Shown: positions 40,982 to 51,606, counted from the stretch's first letter. The stretch is 64,000 bases of DNA from Rhodothalassiaceae bacterium (GCA_026004935.1 BPKC01000001.1:682001-746000), one strand, 5' to 3'. Notes: generated by a model not told the origin, from the letters alone. Program-made: numbers and translations.

Positions 40982-41620
40982 ATGCGGGGAGCGGAACAGC
41001 GCATGGACAGCGGCGGCCTCACGCAGCCTCCCGTCACCGTCACCGCCTACGACCGCTGGGTCGTGGCGATGCGCTTGCTTACCACCGCGGTCGCGGTGGC
41101 GACGGGGCTCGTCGTGCTGCTTCTGCCGCTGCTTCACGAACAGCCGCTCACCATCCATGTCGCGCGCGAGAAGCTGGAGCGGCACGAGGGCGCGATCGTC
41201 GTGGTCTCCCCGCGCTATCGCGGGGTGGACGACAAGGGCCGGGCCTTCCTGATCGAGGCGGCGCGGGCGCTTCAGGAGACGGCGGACGCCCCCGACATCG
41301 CGCTCGAGGAGCTCGGGGTCAATCTCGTGACGACCGACGGGCGCACGGTCTCGCTCCATGCGCCGCGCGCGCGCTATTTCCCGGAGGCCGACGAGGTCCG
41401 GATCACGCGCCTCGAGGGCCGCACCTCGGACGGCTACGTCTTCCGTTCCGCCCGCGGCGTTCTCGCGATCAAGGAGCGGCGGCTCGCTCTCGAAGGCCCG
41501 GTGACGGGCGAGGGGCCGCTCGGGCGGTTCACGGCGGCCGGCGCCGTCTATGACGCGGAAAGCCGACGGCTGCTTCTCGCCGGCCCGGCGCGCTTCACCA
41601 TCACCCCGGCGAAGGGATAG
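40982..41620 (+). CDS. lptC: LPS export protein LptC
   Basis: Bitopic inner-membrane protein of the LPS transport bridge. One membrane segment lies at about residues 30-52 (LLTTAVAVATGLVVLLLPLL), followed by a periplasmic beta-jellyroll (VSPRYRGVDDKGRAFLIEA, APRARYFPEADEVRI). The length is 212 residues from the ATG at 40982; a second ATG at 41003 is also possible. Position between rnd and lptA confirms the call. Confidence 0.88.
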   Translation: MRGAEQRMDSGGLTQPPVTVTAYDRWVVAMRLLTTAVAVATGLVVLLLPLLHEQPLTIHVAREKLERHEGAIVVVSPRYRGVDDKGRAFLIEAARALQETADAPDIALEELGVNLVTTDGRTVSLHAPRARYFPEADEVRITRLEGRTSDGYVFRSARGVLAIKERRLALEGPVTGEGPLGRFTAAGAVYDAESRRLLLAGPARFTITPAKG

Positions 41621-41621
41621 C

Positions 41622-42248
41622 ATGACGGTCATGCGGGTGACGCGGGCGAGAACGAGGCGGATGGGATGGCGGGCCGGGGTGGTGCTGCCCGTCCTTCTGG
41701 CGCTCGTTGCGGCGCTGGTGCCGGGATTGCGGGCGGCGGCCCAGGTCGTCTCGGCGCTCAAGGCGCACGACGACAGCCAGCCGATCATGGCCGAGGCGCG
41801 CAGCCAGCTGCTGCTCGAGGACGAGCAGGTCGCGGTGCTCGAGGGCGATGCGGTGATCCGCCAGGGCGATCTCGAGCTCAAGGCCGACCGCATCGCGATC
41901 CGCTACGAGACGGGAGAGGATGCCGCCCGCCCCCGGGTCCGGCGCATGGAGGCGAGGGGGCATGTGCGCCTCAAGAGCCCGAGCGAGGAGGTGACGGCGG
42001 ACTGGGGCATCTATGACGTGGAGAGCCGGATGATTCTCATGGGCGGCGGGGTGGAGCTGAGGCGCGCCGGCAATCTGCTCACCGGCAGCCGCATGGAGAT
42101 CGACCTCGACAGCGGCCTCATCCGGCTGAGCGCCGAGGAAGCCGAGGACGGGCGGGTTAAGGGGCTCTTCCGCCCGCCCGAGCGGGCGCCGCAGAAGGAA
42201 ACGCCGCCCCCCTCCGGCCCGCCCACGGGCGGGAAGGACCGGTCATGA
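41622..42248 (+). CDS. lptA: LPS transport periplasmic protein LptA
   Basis: A signal peptide (about 1-40, ending RAAAQ) is followed by an OstA/LptA beta-jellyroll: QPIMAEARSQLLLEDEQVAV, GDAVIRQGDLELKADRIAI and ADWGIYDVESRMILM. The length is 208 residues with a Pro-rich tail. The stop overlaps the lptB start by four bases. It carries LPS from LptC to the outer-membrane LptD/E. Confidence 0.92.
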   Translation: MTVMRVTRARTRRMGWRAGVVLPVLLALVAALVPGLRAAAQVVSALKAHDDSQPIMAEARSQLLLEDEQVAVLEGDAVIRQGDLELKADRIAIRYETGEDAARPRVRRMEARGHVRLKSPSEEVTADWGIYDVESRMILMGGGVELRRAGNLLTGSRMEIDLDSGLIRLSAEEAEDGRVKGLFRPPERAPQKETPPPSGPPTGGKDRS

Positions 42249-43015
42249 CCGGCCCCCTCGCCTCCGGATCGCGGGACGGGCCGGCGGGGGCCGGGGAGGG
42301 GCTCGCGGCCGTCGAGATCGCGAAAAGCTACGGCGGCCGGCCGGTGCTGCGCGGGGTCAGCCTCACGGTGCGCCGGGGCGAGGTCGTGGGCCTTCTGGGG
42401 CCCAACGGCGCCGGCAAGACGACGAGCTTCTATACCCTCGTCGGCATGATCGCCCCCGATTCGGGCCATGTCATCCTTGACGGGCGCGATGTCACCCGGC
42501 TGCCGATGTACCGCCGTGCGCGGCTCGGCATCGGCTATCTGCCGCAGGAGGCCTCGATCTTCCGCGGCCTCAATGTCGAGGACAACATCCGCGCGATCCT
42601 CGAGCTTCACGAGCCCGATCGCGCGCGCCGCGAGGAAAAGCTCGAGGCGCTGCTCGAGGAATTCGGGATCGCGCGGCTGAGACGCACGCCGGCGCTGGCG
42701 CTGTCCGGCGGCGAGCGGCGGCGCTGCGAGATCGCCCGCGCGCTCGCCTCCGATCCCGCGATCCTCCTGCTCGACGAGCCGTTTGCCGGGATCGATCCCA
42801 TCGCCATCGCCGACCTGCGCTATCTCGTCGCGCACTTGAAGGACCGCGGGGTCGGCGTGCTGATCACCGATCATAACGTACGCGAAACATTGGACCTCAT
42901 CGACCGCGCCTATATCATCTACGAGGGACGGGTGCTCATGGAGGGCGACAAGGCGGCGGTGCTGTCCCATCCGGAGGTGCGCCGCGTTTACCTTGGAGAA
43001 GCCTTTAGCATCTAG
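42245..43015 (+). CDS. lptB: LPS export ABC transporter ATP-binding protein LptB
   Basis: Walker A GPNGAGKTT, ABC signature LALSGGERRR, Walker B ILLLDEPFAGID and the H-loop ITDHNVRE are all present, and LptB-typical GYLPQEASIFRGL is visible. The length is 256 residues with about 20 extra N-terminal residues. It powers LPS extraction with LptF/G, which are not in the window. Confidence 0.96.
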   Translation: MTGPLASGSRDGPAGAGEGLAAVEIAKSYGGRPVLRGVSLTVRRGEVVGLLGPNGAGKTTSFYTLVGMIAPDSGHVILDGRDVTRLPMYRRARLGIGYLPQEASIFRGLNVEDNIRAILELHEPDRARREEKLEALLEEFGIARLRRTPALALSGGERRRCEIARALASDPAILLLDEPFAGIDPIAIADLRYLVAHLKDRGVGVLITDHNVRETLDLIDRAYIIYEGRVLMEGDKAAVLSHPEVRRVYLGEAFSI

Positions 43016-43026
43016 CCTCGGGTCCC

Positions 43027-44553
43027 ATGGCAGTTGGTCCGCGATTACAGCTCAAGGCCAGCCAGCAGCTGGTGCTCACCCCCCAGCTGCAGCAGGCGAT
43101 CAAGCTGCTCCAGATGCCCAATCTGGAGCTCGCCGCCTATCTGCAGCAGCAGGCGGAGATCAATCCCTTCCTCGATCTCGCTGCACCGCCCACCGAGGTG
43201 GGATTCGCCGAGGAGGCCGCGGGCGGCGAGGCGGTGCTGTCGGGCTTCGAGGTCTCGGAGGGCGTCTATGCGGCCGATGCGGGCATGGACGGCAGCGGCA
43301 TGATCGAGGGGGCGGCGGCGCCGCTCGATGCCGATTTCGAGGACAACGTCTTCGACGACGCGCCGGTCGACCGGGCGGGCGTCGGCCGGGACGGGCCGGC
43401 CGGCGGCGGCCGCCGGGATCCCTGGGACGACGAGGGCCCGGACCTCGACAATCTGGCGGACCGGGCGGGGGATCTGCGCGGCCATCTTCTCGCCCAGCTT
43501 CCGCTCGTCGTCGCCGAGGGGCGCGAGCGGTTCCTGGCCGAGCGGCTGGTCGATCTCGTCGACGAGCGCGGCTATCTGACCGCGGATCTTGGGGAGCTCG
43601 CGGGCGAACTCGGGGTCGAGGAGGCGGAGCTGGAGGCGTTGCGCCAAAGACTCACGGCGCTGGAACCCACGGGCGTGTTTGCGCGCGATCTCAAGGAGTG
43701 CCTCGCGCTCCAGCTCGCCGAGCGCGACCGGCTCGACCCCGCGATGGAGGCGCTCATCGCCCATCTCGACCTTCTCGCCCGGCGCGACATGGCGCGGCTG
43801 CGCCGGCTGTGCGGGGTCGACGCCGAGGATCTCATGGAGATGATCCGCGAGATAAAGAGCCTCGACCCCCATCCGGGGCTGCAGTTCGGTGCGGCGACGG
43901 CCGAGCCGGTGGTGCCGGATGTCATCGTCCGGCCGCTGCCGAAGGGCGGCTACGCGGTCGAGCTCAACGAGGCGAGCCTGCCGCGACTCATCGTCGACCG
44001 CCGCTACTATGCCGAGGTGCGTGGCCACGCCCGCGGCAGACGGGAAAAGCGCTTCCTCGCCCAGTGCTGGAGCGACGCGAACTGGCTGGTGCGCGCGCTT
44101 GACCAGCGTGCGCGTACGATTCTCAACGTCGCGACCGCCATCGTGCGTCGGCAGGAGAACTTCTTCCGGATCGGCGTGGCGGGGCTCAGGCCGATGACGC
44201 TCAAGGACGTCGCCGACGAGATCGGGATGCATGAGAGCACCGTCTCGCGGGTCACCTCCCAGCGCTTCATGGCCACCCCGCGCGGCGTGGTGTCGTTCAA
44301 GTCCTTCTTCACGACCGCCATCTCCACCACCTCGGGGGATGCGACCCTGTCCGCCGCCAGCGTGCGCGCGCGCATCCGTGCGCTGATCGATGCGGAGGAT
44401 CCCAACCGCGTGCTCTCCGACGACCAGATCGTGAAGCTGCTGAAGAAGGAGGGAATCGACGTCGCGCGGCGGACCGTCGCCAAATACCGCGAGGCGATGG
44501 GCATTCCCTCCTCGGTGGAGCGCCGGCGCATGAAAAAGCTGGCGCTTACATAG
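43027..44553 (+). CDS. rpoN: RNA polymerase sigma-54 factor RpoN
   Basis: 508 residues. Region I is Gln-rich (LKASQQLVLTPQLQQAIKLL), an acidic region II follows, and then the core-binding domain. The HTH region has LKDVADEIGMHESTVSRVTS, and the C-terminal RpoN box reads ARRTVAKYREAMGIPSS. It starts 11 bases after lptB and is probably co-transcribed. It directs transcription of genes that need enhancer-binding activators. Confidence 0.97.
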   Translation: MAVGPRLQLKASQQLVLTPQLQQAIKLLQMPNLELAAYLQQQAEINPFLDLAAPPTEVGFAEEAAGGEAVLSGFEVSEGVYAADAGMDGSGMIEGAAAPLDADFEDNVFDDAPVDRAGVGRDGPAGGGRRDPWDDEGPDLDNLADRAGDLRGHLLAQLPLVVAEGRERFLAERLVDLVDERGYLTADLGELAGELGVEEAELEALRQRLTALEPTGVFARDLKECLALQLAERDRLDPAMEALIAHLDLLARRDMARLRRLCGVDAEDLMEMIREIKSLDPHPGLQFGAATAEPVVPDVIVRPLPKGGYAVELNEASLPRLIVDRRYYAEVRGHARGRREKRFLAQCWSDANWLVRALDQRARTILNVATAIVRRQENFFRIGVAGLRPMTLKDVADEIGMHESTVSRVTSQRFMATPRGVVSFKSFFTTAISTTSGDATLSAASVRARIRALIDAEDPNRVLSDDQIVKLLKKEGIDVARRTVAKYREAMGIPSSVERRRMKKLALT

Positions 44554-44743
44554 GTCTTCGATGCCGCCGTGCGCCGTCGCCGCCATCCCCCTTGCTCTCG
44601 CCGAGCCGGCGCGATAGAAGCAGGCCTCCGCAAGCCCCGGGATGGGCCGGCGCGCCGCAAAGCTTGAGCCGGCGGGGATCGGATCGAAGCGGGGTTGACC
44701 GCACGGACGAACCAGGAGTCCGGCCGAAGCCGAAACCGGACCC

Positions 44744-45220
44744 GTGAACGCGCCATTGTCGCGAATCGCAATTGGTTGGGCGATGAACATCGACAGGATC
44801 ATTCCGGCCCTGAAGGGCCGCAGCAAGCGTCAGGTTCTGGAGGAGCTCGCCCGCGCCGCGGCTGCGCTCACGGGCGCGGATGCGGAGGCCATCCTGTCGG
44901 CGCTGATGGAGCGCGAGCGACTCGGCACCACCGGCGTCGGCCAGGGCGTCGCGCTGCCGCATGCCCGCATCCCGGGGCTCGAGCGCCTTTATGCCATTTT
45001 CGCGCGCGCGGCCGAGCCGGTGCCCTTCGATGCCGTCGACGACAAGCCGGTCGACCTCTTCATCATGCTGCTCGCTCCCGGCGAGGCCAGCGCGGAGCAC
45101 CTGCGGGCGCTGGCCCAGGCCGCGCGGCTGCTGCGCAACAGGGAACTGTGCCGGCAGCTGAGAGGCGCGGACGGCGAGGAGGCGATCGCCGCGCTGCTCA
45201 ACCCGCGGCTGGCCGCCTGA
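44744..45220 (+). CDS. ptsN: PTS EIIA(Ntr) regulatory protein PtsN
   Basis: Phosphocarrier of the nitrogen-related PTS branch. The phosphorylated His is in GVGQGVALPHARIPG, and the central LFIMLLAPGEASAEHLRALA is typical. The GTG at 44744 gives a 158-residue product with the helix LSRIAIGWAMNIDRIIPALK that aligns with the usual N-terminus; the ATG at 44783 would shorten it. Its end overlaps the convergent acyltransferase gene by 23 bases. The 190 bases between rpoN and ptsN contain no hpf gene, which normally lies there. Confidence 0.92.
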   Translation: MNAPLSRIAIGWAMNIDRIIPALKGRSKRQVLEELARAAAALTGADAEAILSALMERERLGTTGVGQGVALPHARIPGLERLYAIFARAAEPVPFDAVDDKPVDLFIMLLAPGEASAEHLRALAQAARLLRNRELCRQLRGADGEEAIAALLNPRLAA

Positions 45221-46385
45221 GCGCCTGCCCGCGCCCGGCCGGCGGCCGGATCCCGACCAGTACCCGCAGCCCCGGTACCCGGCGCAGCAGCTCGTAGCCG
45301 ACGAGGCAGCCCGCCACCGTCGCCGCCGTCACGACAAGGAACTCCTGCAGCGCCGAATGCCCGGCGCCCTTCAGGGCATGCACCGTGAGCACGATGATGG
45401 TCTGGTGCAGCACGTACCAGCAGAACACGGCGGCCGTCAGATACCGGCGCAGCGCGCCGTCGCGGTTCCAATGGCGGTGCGCAAGCCCGATGAGCGCGAT
45501 CGGGATCGCCGCCTGCTGGGCGCAATAGAGCGGCGCGTCGAGGCCCGCGCGCAAAAGGGGCGGCAGGCCGCCCGCCCATCCCGCGAGCAGGGGGCGCATC
45601 CCGAAGGCCGCGATTCCCAACAGCAGCAGGGGTCCGGCGAGGCGTGCGGCATCCTCCAGCAGACGCCGCTCGCGGGCGATCAGCCAGCCGAGGGCGAAGG
45701 CGCCGGCGAACTGGGCGTGGGCATACCAGTCGTCGACGAGCGCATGGGTGACCGGAAAGAGCGGCCCCAGAAGCAGCCGGGCCGCGAGAAGCGTCCCGAA
45801 GGCCGCCGCCGGCAGCCGCCAGCCGGCGAGCAGACCGGCCCAGCGCCGGCACCAGGCCGCCCGCCGCCGCGCCGGCACGATGGCGACGAGCGCGGCCGCC
45901 ACCGCGATGTAGGCGAGGAGATAGGCCAGATACCACAGATGATTCCAGGTCGGCAGGATGATGCCGAAGCTCCAGTCGAAGGCCAGATAGTGGTGAAGAT
46001 AGAATGACAGAAAGTCGCCGGAGAAAAGGCCCTTCTCCCTGACCTCCGCCCAGCTCTGGGGCGGCACGACCACCAGCACGCCGAACAGTAGCGGCAGACC
46101 GAGGAAGGTGAGCCGTTCCCTCATCATCCGGCCCGGGGCGCCGCGCTTGTCGAGAAGATGTGCGGTCGCGAATCCGGAAACCGCGAAAAGCAGCAGCAGG
46201 CGCCAGGGATTGACCGCGCGCATGGGCCAGATGGCCCGGTCGACGATCCCGTCCGCCTTCACATGCCAGTCCCACGGCACGAAGGCCATGCCGACATGAT
46301 AGAAGATGAGCAGGATGAAGGCGCCGGCCCGCAGCCAGTCGAGGCCGTGGTGGCGGGTCGGCGACCCCGGCGCATGGGCGGACAT
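45198..46385 (-). CDS. acyltransferase 3 / OpgC-like integral membrane protein
   Basis: 395 residues with about ten hydrophobic segments. The N-terminus has HHGLDWLRAGAFILLIFYHVGMAF, the acyltransferase-3 pattern with Asp/Arg and the conserved His of the first segments. Further features are NHLWYLAYLLAY and the late FCWYVLHQTIIVLT. Such proteins transfer acyl or succinyl groups to surface glycans or glucans. The acceptor is unknown. It is divergent from the carboxylase gene. Confidence 0.85.
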   Translation of the reverse strand: MSAHAPGSPTRHHGLDWLRAGAFILLIFYHVGMAFVPWDWHVKADGIVDRAIWPMRAVNPWRLLLLFAVSGFATAHLLDKRGAPGRMMRERLTFLGLPLLFGVLVVVPPQSWAEVREKGLFSGDFLSFYLHHYLAFDWSFGIILPTWNHLWYLAYLLAYIAVAAALVAIVPARRRAAWCRRWAGLLAGWRLPAAAFGTLLAARLLLGPLFPVTHALVDDWYAHAQFAGAFALGWLIARERRLLEDAARLAGPLLLLGIAAFGMRPLLAGWAGGLPPLLRAGLDAPLYCAQQAAIPIALIGLAHRHWNRDGALRRYLTAAVFCWYVLHQTIIVLTVHALKGAGHSALQEFLVVTAATVAGCLVGYELLRRVPGLRVLVGIRPPAGRGQALRRPAAG

Positions 46386-46539
46386 CTGTGCTCCCTTCTT
46401 GCGGCCCGTCCCCACTCTCGCCGAGAATTGCCAGGATCGTCCACTGCCGCTAACTAGGGCGGACCCTCGCGCCGCGCGGACTGCGCCGCCGGCCGGGGAC
46501 CACGAGGGCCGTTCACGCCCCGCAAACCAGGGAGGTGGG

Positions 46540-48543
<2,004 letters not shown>

Positions 48544-48597
48544 GCCATCCCGCCACAGGGTCGGTTGAAACCTGCTGCCTGTTTCGCACAATGGCTC

Positions 48598-49785
48598 TCA
48601 GCGGCGGTCGTCCTCCCGCGTCCCAGCCTGATCGGCCGCCGCCATACGGCAGCGTTCGTCCGGGGTGGGCAGATCGTGCTCATGCCAGAATGCCTTCATG
48701 CGCTCCGGATCGGCGATGGGGGGTGATCCCACCCGCTCCCCGCGGGGACCGCAGCCGCCATAGGTGCCGTAGATCTGCTTACCGGCCTTCAGGAGTGCCA
48801 CCTGATCCTCATGGACGGCATAGGTCACCGGCGCGACACGGCCTTCGCGATAGGCGCGAACGACGGCATCGTGAAAGAAAAGGATGTCCTCCTCGTCAGC
48901 GCTGTGTCCGCCGATCAGACTGGCTGCGCCTTCGAGCACATACTCCGTGGTCACGCGCCACGGATCGTATCCGTCCTTTTCCATCAGCCGACGCAGCCAA
49001 CGCGTGTTCTCGTGCTTGATGATGGTATCGGTCAGGGCAAGAAGGCCGATACAGATGGGGGGCATCCGTTCACCCGTGGCGACGATGGGGGCGGTGCCAG
49101 CTTGGGAGATCTCCAGTTCCTGAGTCGCCTGATCCAGCGTCACCCGTACCACGAGCTCGGTATCGGGATTTCGGATCGGCATCTTCCATCGGAGGGGGTG
49201 TCGCGAAAACATGAGCGATTGGGCTGCGAAGGTCCGCCGCACCAGCTCGCGCAGGGACGAGCAGGTCTCAAGCAGATCATCGGGATCCCGACCGGCCAGA
49301 TGAACGCCTTTGTCCGTCAGGATATAGCTCACCATTGCCGTCTGAACGGACAGGCGGTTCTGCCCGCCGCTTGCCGAGCAGATGTAAACGAGAGACCGGA
49401 GGGAAAATCCGTTCTCTGTGCAGTCCGCGTCACATTTGCAGGCCTGTCGCACCGCCTCCTTGGACAGAGAGGGGCTGCGCACGAGGGCGGCCGCCGCCTG
49501 CTGGAGGGCGTTCTCGAATATCCGGGAAGGAGAGAGCCCACCGCTGGCAGGGCCGTGGGCGCTGGCCTTGAGGGGCAGGATCGGCGCTACGGACAAGAGG
49601 ATGAAGATGACGGAAGAGCGCAGGCCCTGCCGAAATGCTGCTCTGCCGGGCGGCGCGCCGGCACGAATGCGAGAACGGCAGCCGGCGACGGCGGGCTGCC
49701 TGCCTTCACACGCGGGACGCTTTGGCATCGGGCGACTCTTCGCAGCGTTCCGCATGGTCGTTTTCGCCGTCATTGTATCGTGCAT
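48598..49785 (-). CDS. DUF6624-like protein with N-terminal membrane/export segment, in the peptide locus
   Basis: 395 residues. A basic N-terminal region precedes a hydrophobic segment at about 57-73 (SSVIFILLSVAPILPL, then KASAHG), so the rest is probably exported or anchored outside. A Cys-rich patch (ACKCDADCTENG) follows. The C-terminal 130 residues resemble DUF6624: GGHSADEEDILFFHDAVVRA with conserved His/Asp, VTYAVHEDQVALLKAGKQIYGT, then PPIADPERMKAFWHEHDLP. The ATG at 49785 has GGGAGGGG seven bases upstream and overlaps the ligase gene by 80 bases. Function unknown; coupling suggests it acts on, matures or protects against the peptide product. Confidence 0.65.
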   Translation of the reverse strand: MHDTMTAKTTMRNAAKSRPMPKRPACEGRQPAVAGCRSRIRAGAPPGRAAFRQGLRSSVIFILLSVAPILPLKASAHGPASGGLSPSRIFENALQQAAAALVRSPSLSKEAVRQACKCDADCTENGFSLRSLVYICSASGGQNRLSVQTAMVSYILTDKGVHLAGRDPDDLLETCSSLRELVRRTFAAQSLMFSRHPLRWKMPIRNPDTELVVRVTLDQATQELEISQAGTAPIVATGERMPPICIGLLALTDTIIKHENTRWLRRLMEKDGYDPWRVTTEYVLEGAASLIGGHSADEEDILFFHDAVVRAYREGRVAPVTYAVHEDQVALLKAGKQIYGTYGGCGPRGERVGSPPIADPERMKAFWHEHDLPTPDERCRMAAADQAGTREDDRR

Positions 49786-50834
49786 GGTCCATCCCCTCCC
49801 TCTCCTCATGGCCGGTTGCCTGGTCCTGCAACAGCGACGCGATCTCGCGGGCGAGCATCCGCGCGATCGGGCCGTCCCAGTAGGGCTCGAGCCAGGCCCA
49901 TTGCCCCTCGCTGTTGCATTCGAGAAACCATGCGCGTCCCTGTCTGTCGACTGCGATATCGAACACGCCGCTGTGAAGACCGGCAAGCCGGAGATATGCA
50001 CATGCGGTGGACCGCAGATCGGCCGAAAGCGCCATCTTCCGGAAGATCGGCTCCATCTGCCCCCGGCGCCAGTCCAGCCTTCCGAGCCGGCTTCTCTGCG
50101 ATTCGATGCGGTAGCCGATGGCGGAATTTCCGCATGCTACGAGACGGATCTCGTAATCCTTATCAATCTCACGCTGGTATATGGATGGTGCTGCCGCAAG
50201 GCTTTTGCCCGGCGTGTCGCGAATTTCCGGATGGGACACGCGGTTCGTCATCAGAACGATCATGGAGGCCGAGCCATCCATCGCCGGTGGAACGAAATTC
50301 GTATGCAGAGGCTTGATGATCGTCGGCCCCCTTCTTGACGAATCCGCTGATCGTCCGTTTGTCGGAAGATATCAGTGTTTCCGGCACCAGAAACCCGGCT
50401 TTTTCCGCCGTCGCAAGCTGCAGCAATTTGAAGCGCTGCAGATGGGTGCTTATGATATCGTTGAAATGGATCAGATTGAAGGTGGTGATGACACCGAAAA
50501 TGAATGCGCCATTCTCCCGCGTGGAAAATAATCTGACCTGATCCTCATAGGTTTCAATTGTGTCCACAAAACGTTTGTTGCGGAACCAAATGGCCTTGAC
50601 GTCCTTTCCCAGTTCGATCCGCCGGACAGGAAACTTTGGTTCGTCATTCTTCCAGACGATCTCCCGGCCCCAGATGACAGGTCGGGAGATCTCGCCCGTT
50701 CGATACCGGCAGGCCGTTCGAACGTTCCCCCACGGATCGTAGATGAAGCTGCGGATTCCCTCTTTTTCAAGGGAATGGGCAACAAGGCGGATATGGGCGT
50801 CAGTGATGGCGCCGTATATGAGCAATCCAGCCAA
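49706..50834 (-). pseudogene. MvdC/MvdD/GwsG-like ATP-grasp peptide ligase (graspetide maturase), one-base frameshift
   Basis: Features in order: LLIYGAITDAHIRLVAHSLE; HLQRFKLLQLATAEKAGFLV; after the shift IIKPLHTNFV; YQREIDKDYEIRLVACG; DWRRG; GVFDIAVDRQGRAWFLECN; and SEGQWAWLEPYWDGPIA. The last two are the diagnostic C-terminal motif of the microviridin-type ATP-grasp ligases, which link Thr/Ser/Lys side chains to Asp/Glu in a precursor. The frame breaks in a G5 run (50331-50327). Removing one G joins both halves into 375 residues (KKGPTIIKPL). The start is probably the TTG at 50834 with AGGG seven bases upstream, 81 bases after the precursor stop; TTG 50825 or 50915 are alternatives. Mutation or assembly error cannot be separated here. 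Confidence 0.85.
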
Positions 50835-50915
50835 GAACGAACCCTGGGTATTTGCACAATACGTGACGAAGAGAGGCAGGCGTAGTTGACATGACGCCTG
50901 CCCCTCGACTCTCAA

Positions 50916-51182
50916 TCAGTTGAAGTCGACGCTAGGGTCATCCGCGAAGCATTTCCGTCGAACCGGCCAGACATCTACAGAATTTATATAACAAGTGGTC
51001 GTGTTCTGATTGCCGATTCCCGTGGGCGGTGTTCTGGGCGGCCGGCCGCCGCCTATTGCATCGCATTCCTGCTCGGTCAGCTCTCTGGCGATTTTCTCCT
51101 GGTCCGCCCGAAGGGCAAAAACATCCTCACGTTTAGAAAAGATGAATGGACGGTGCGCAGCGCCCTGCATTTCGTTTGCCAT
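50916..51182 (-). CDS. putative graspetide precursor peptide, 88 residues
   Basis: Starts at an ATG with GGGAGGG upstream. Residues 1-46 look like a leader: RPFIFSKREDVFALR (11-25), then ARELTEQECDAIGGG (32-46), the double-glycine form of bacteriocin-type leaders. Residues 47-60 are a Pro/Gly/Asn-rich linker. The core (61-88) has TTT at 61-63, C64, S68, D70, K77, C78, D81, D82, S84 and D86. Hydroxyl and amine donors and carboxyl acceptors are those used by ATP-grasp ligases. The gene comes first in the unit, followed by the ligase and the DUF6624 gene. It has no paralogue here. That it is a RiPP precursor is inferred from context and leader shape. Confidence 0.78.
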   Translation of the reverse strand: MANEMQGAAHRPFIFSKREDVFALRADQEKIARELTEQECDAIGGGRPPRTPPTGIGNQNTTTCYINSVDVWPVRRKCFADDPSVDFN

Positions 51183-51229
51183 GTTCCGGCCCTCCCGTCG
51201 GTACCTGCCGCCCACTTGCATGAAATCTC

Positions 51230-51258
51230 ATAGCAAAAAAGGGGGGGTGTCATGTCAA
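51230..51258 (-). promoter_or_regulatory. Candidate promoter of the peptide locus, spacer made of homopolymer runs
   Basis: On the minus strand a perfect TTGACA (51258-51253) is followed by 17 bases and TGCTAT (51235-51230). Most of the spacer is a run of seven C and six T. Slippage in such runs would change the -35/-10 distance and could switch the promoter on or off. The inferred start near 51222 leaves a leader of about 40 bases before the precursor ATG. The rest of the 424-base gap to the divergent S10 peptidase gene shows only that gene's GGGGAGGA ribosome site. Confidence 0.6.
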
Positions 51259-51606
51259 TCCCTCGCGCAAATTCTGGTATATCAGCCGAGGATGGGCAAG
51301 GCGAGGGTGGCCGGTGAGGCACTTCTGGCCGGATCTGGCCGATCGAGCTCGCCGCGAACGAGGATGGTTCCTGGGCCGCACGGGAATGAGTGCACACGAC
51401 ACAGAAGGAGGGGACTTGCAAAGAAGGCAGCTTGCGGATGGTATCCATCGTCATCCTCGCAAGCAGGGTGATTCCTGCGGCAGCAGCTGGGAGCGATATA
51501 ACGAAGGCTGGGGTCCCGCGGCGCGCGCGCTGCCGCTAAGCAGGAGGTGACGAGGGGAGCGGCCGCCTCCGCCGCGGCCGCTCCGGGTCAAGGGGAGGAC
51601 GGCAGG

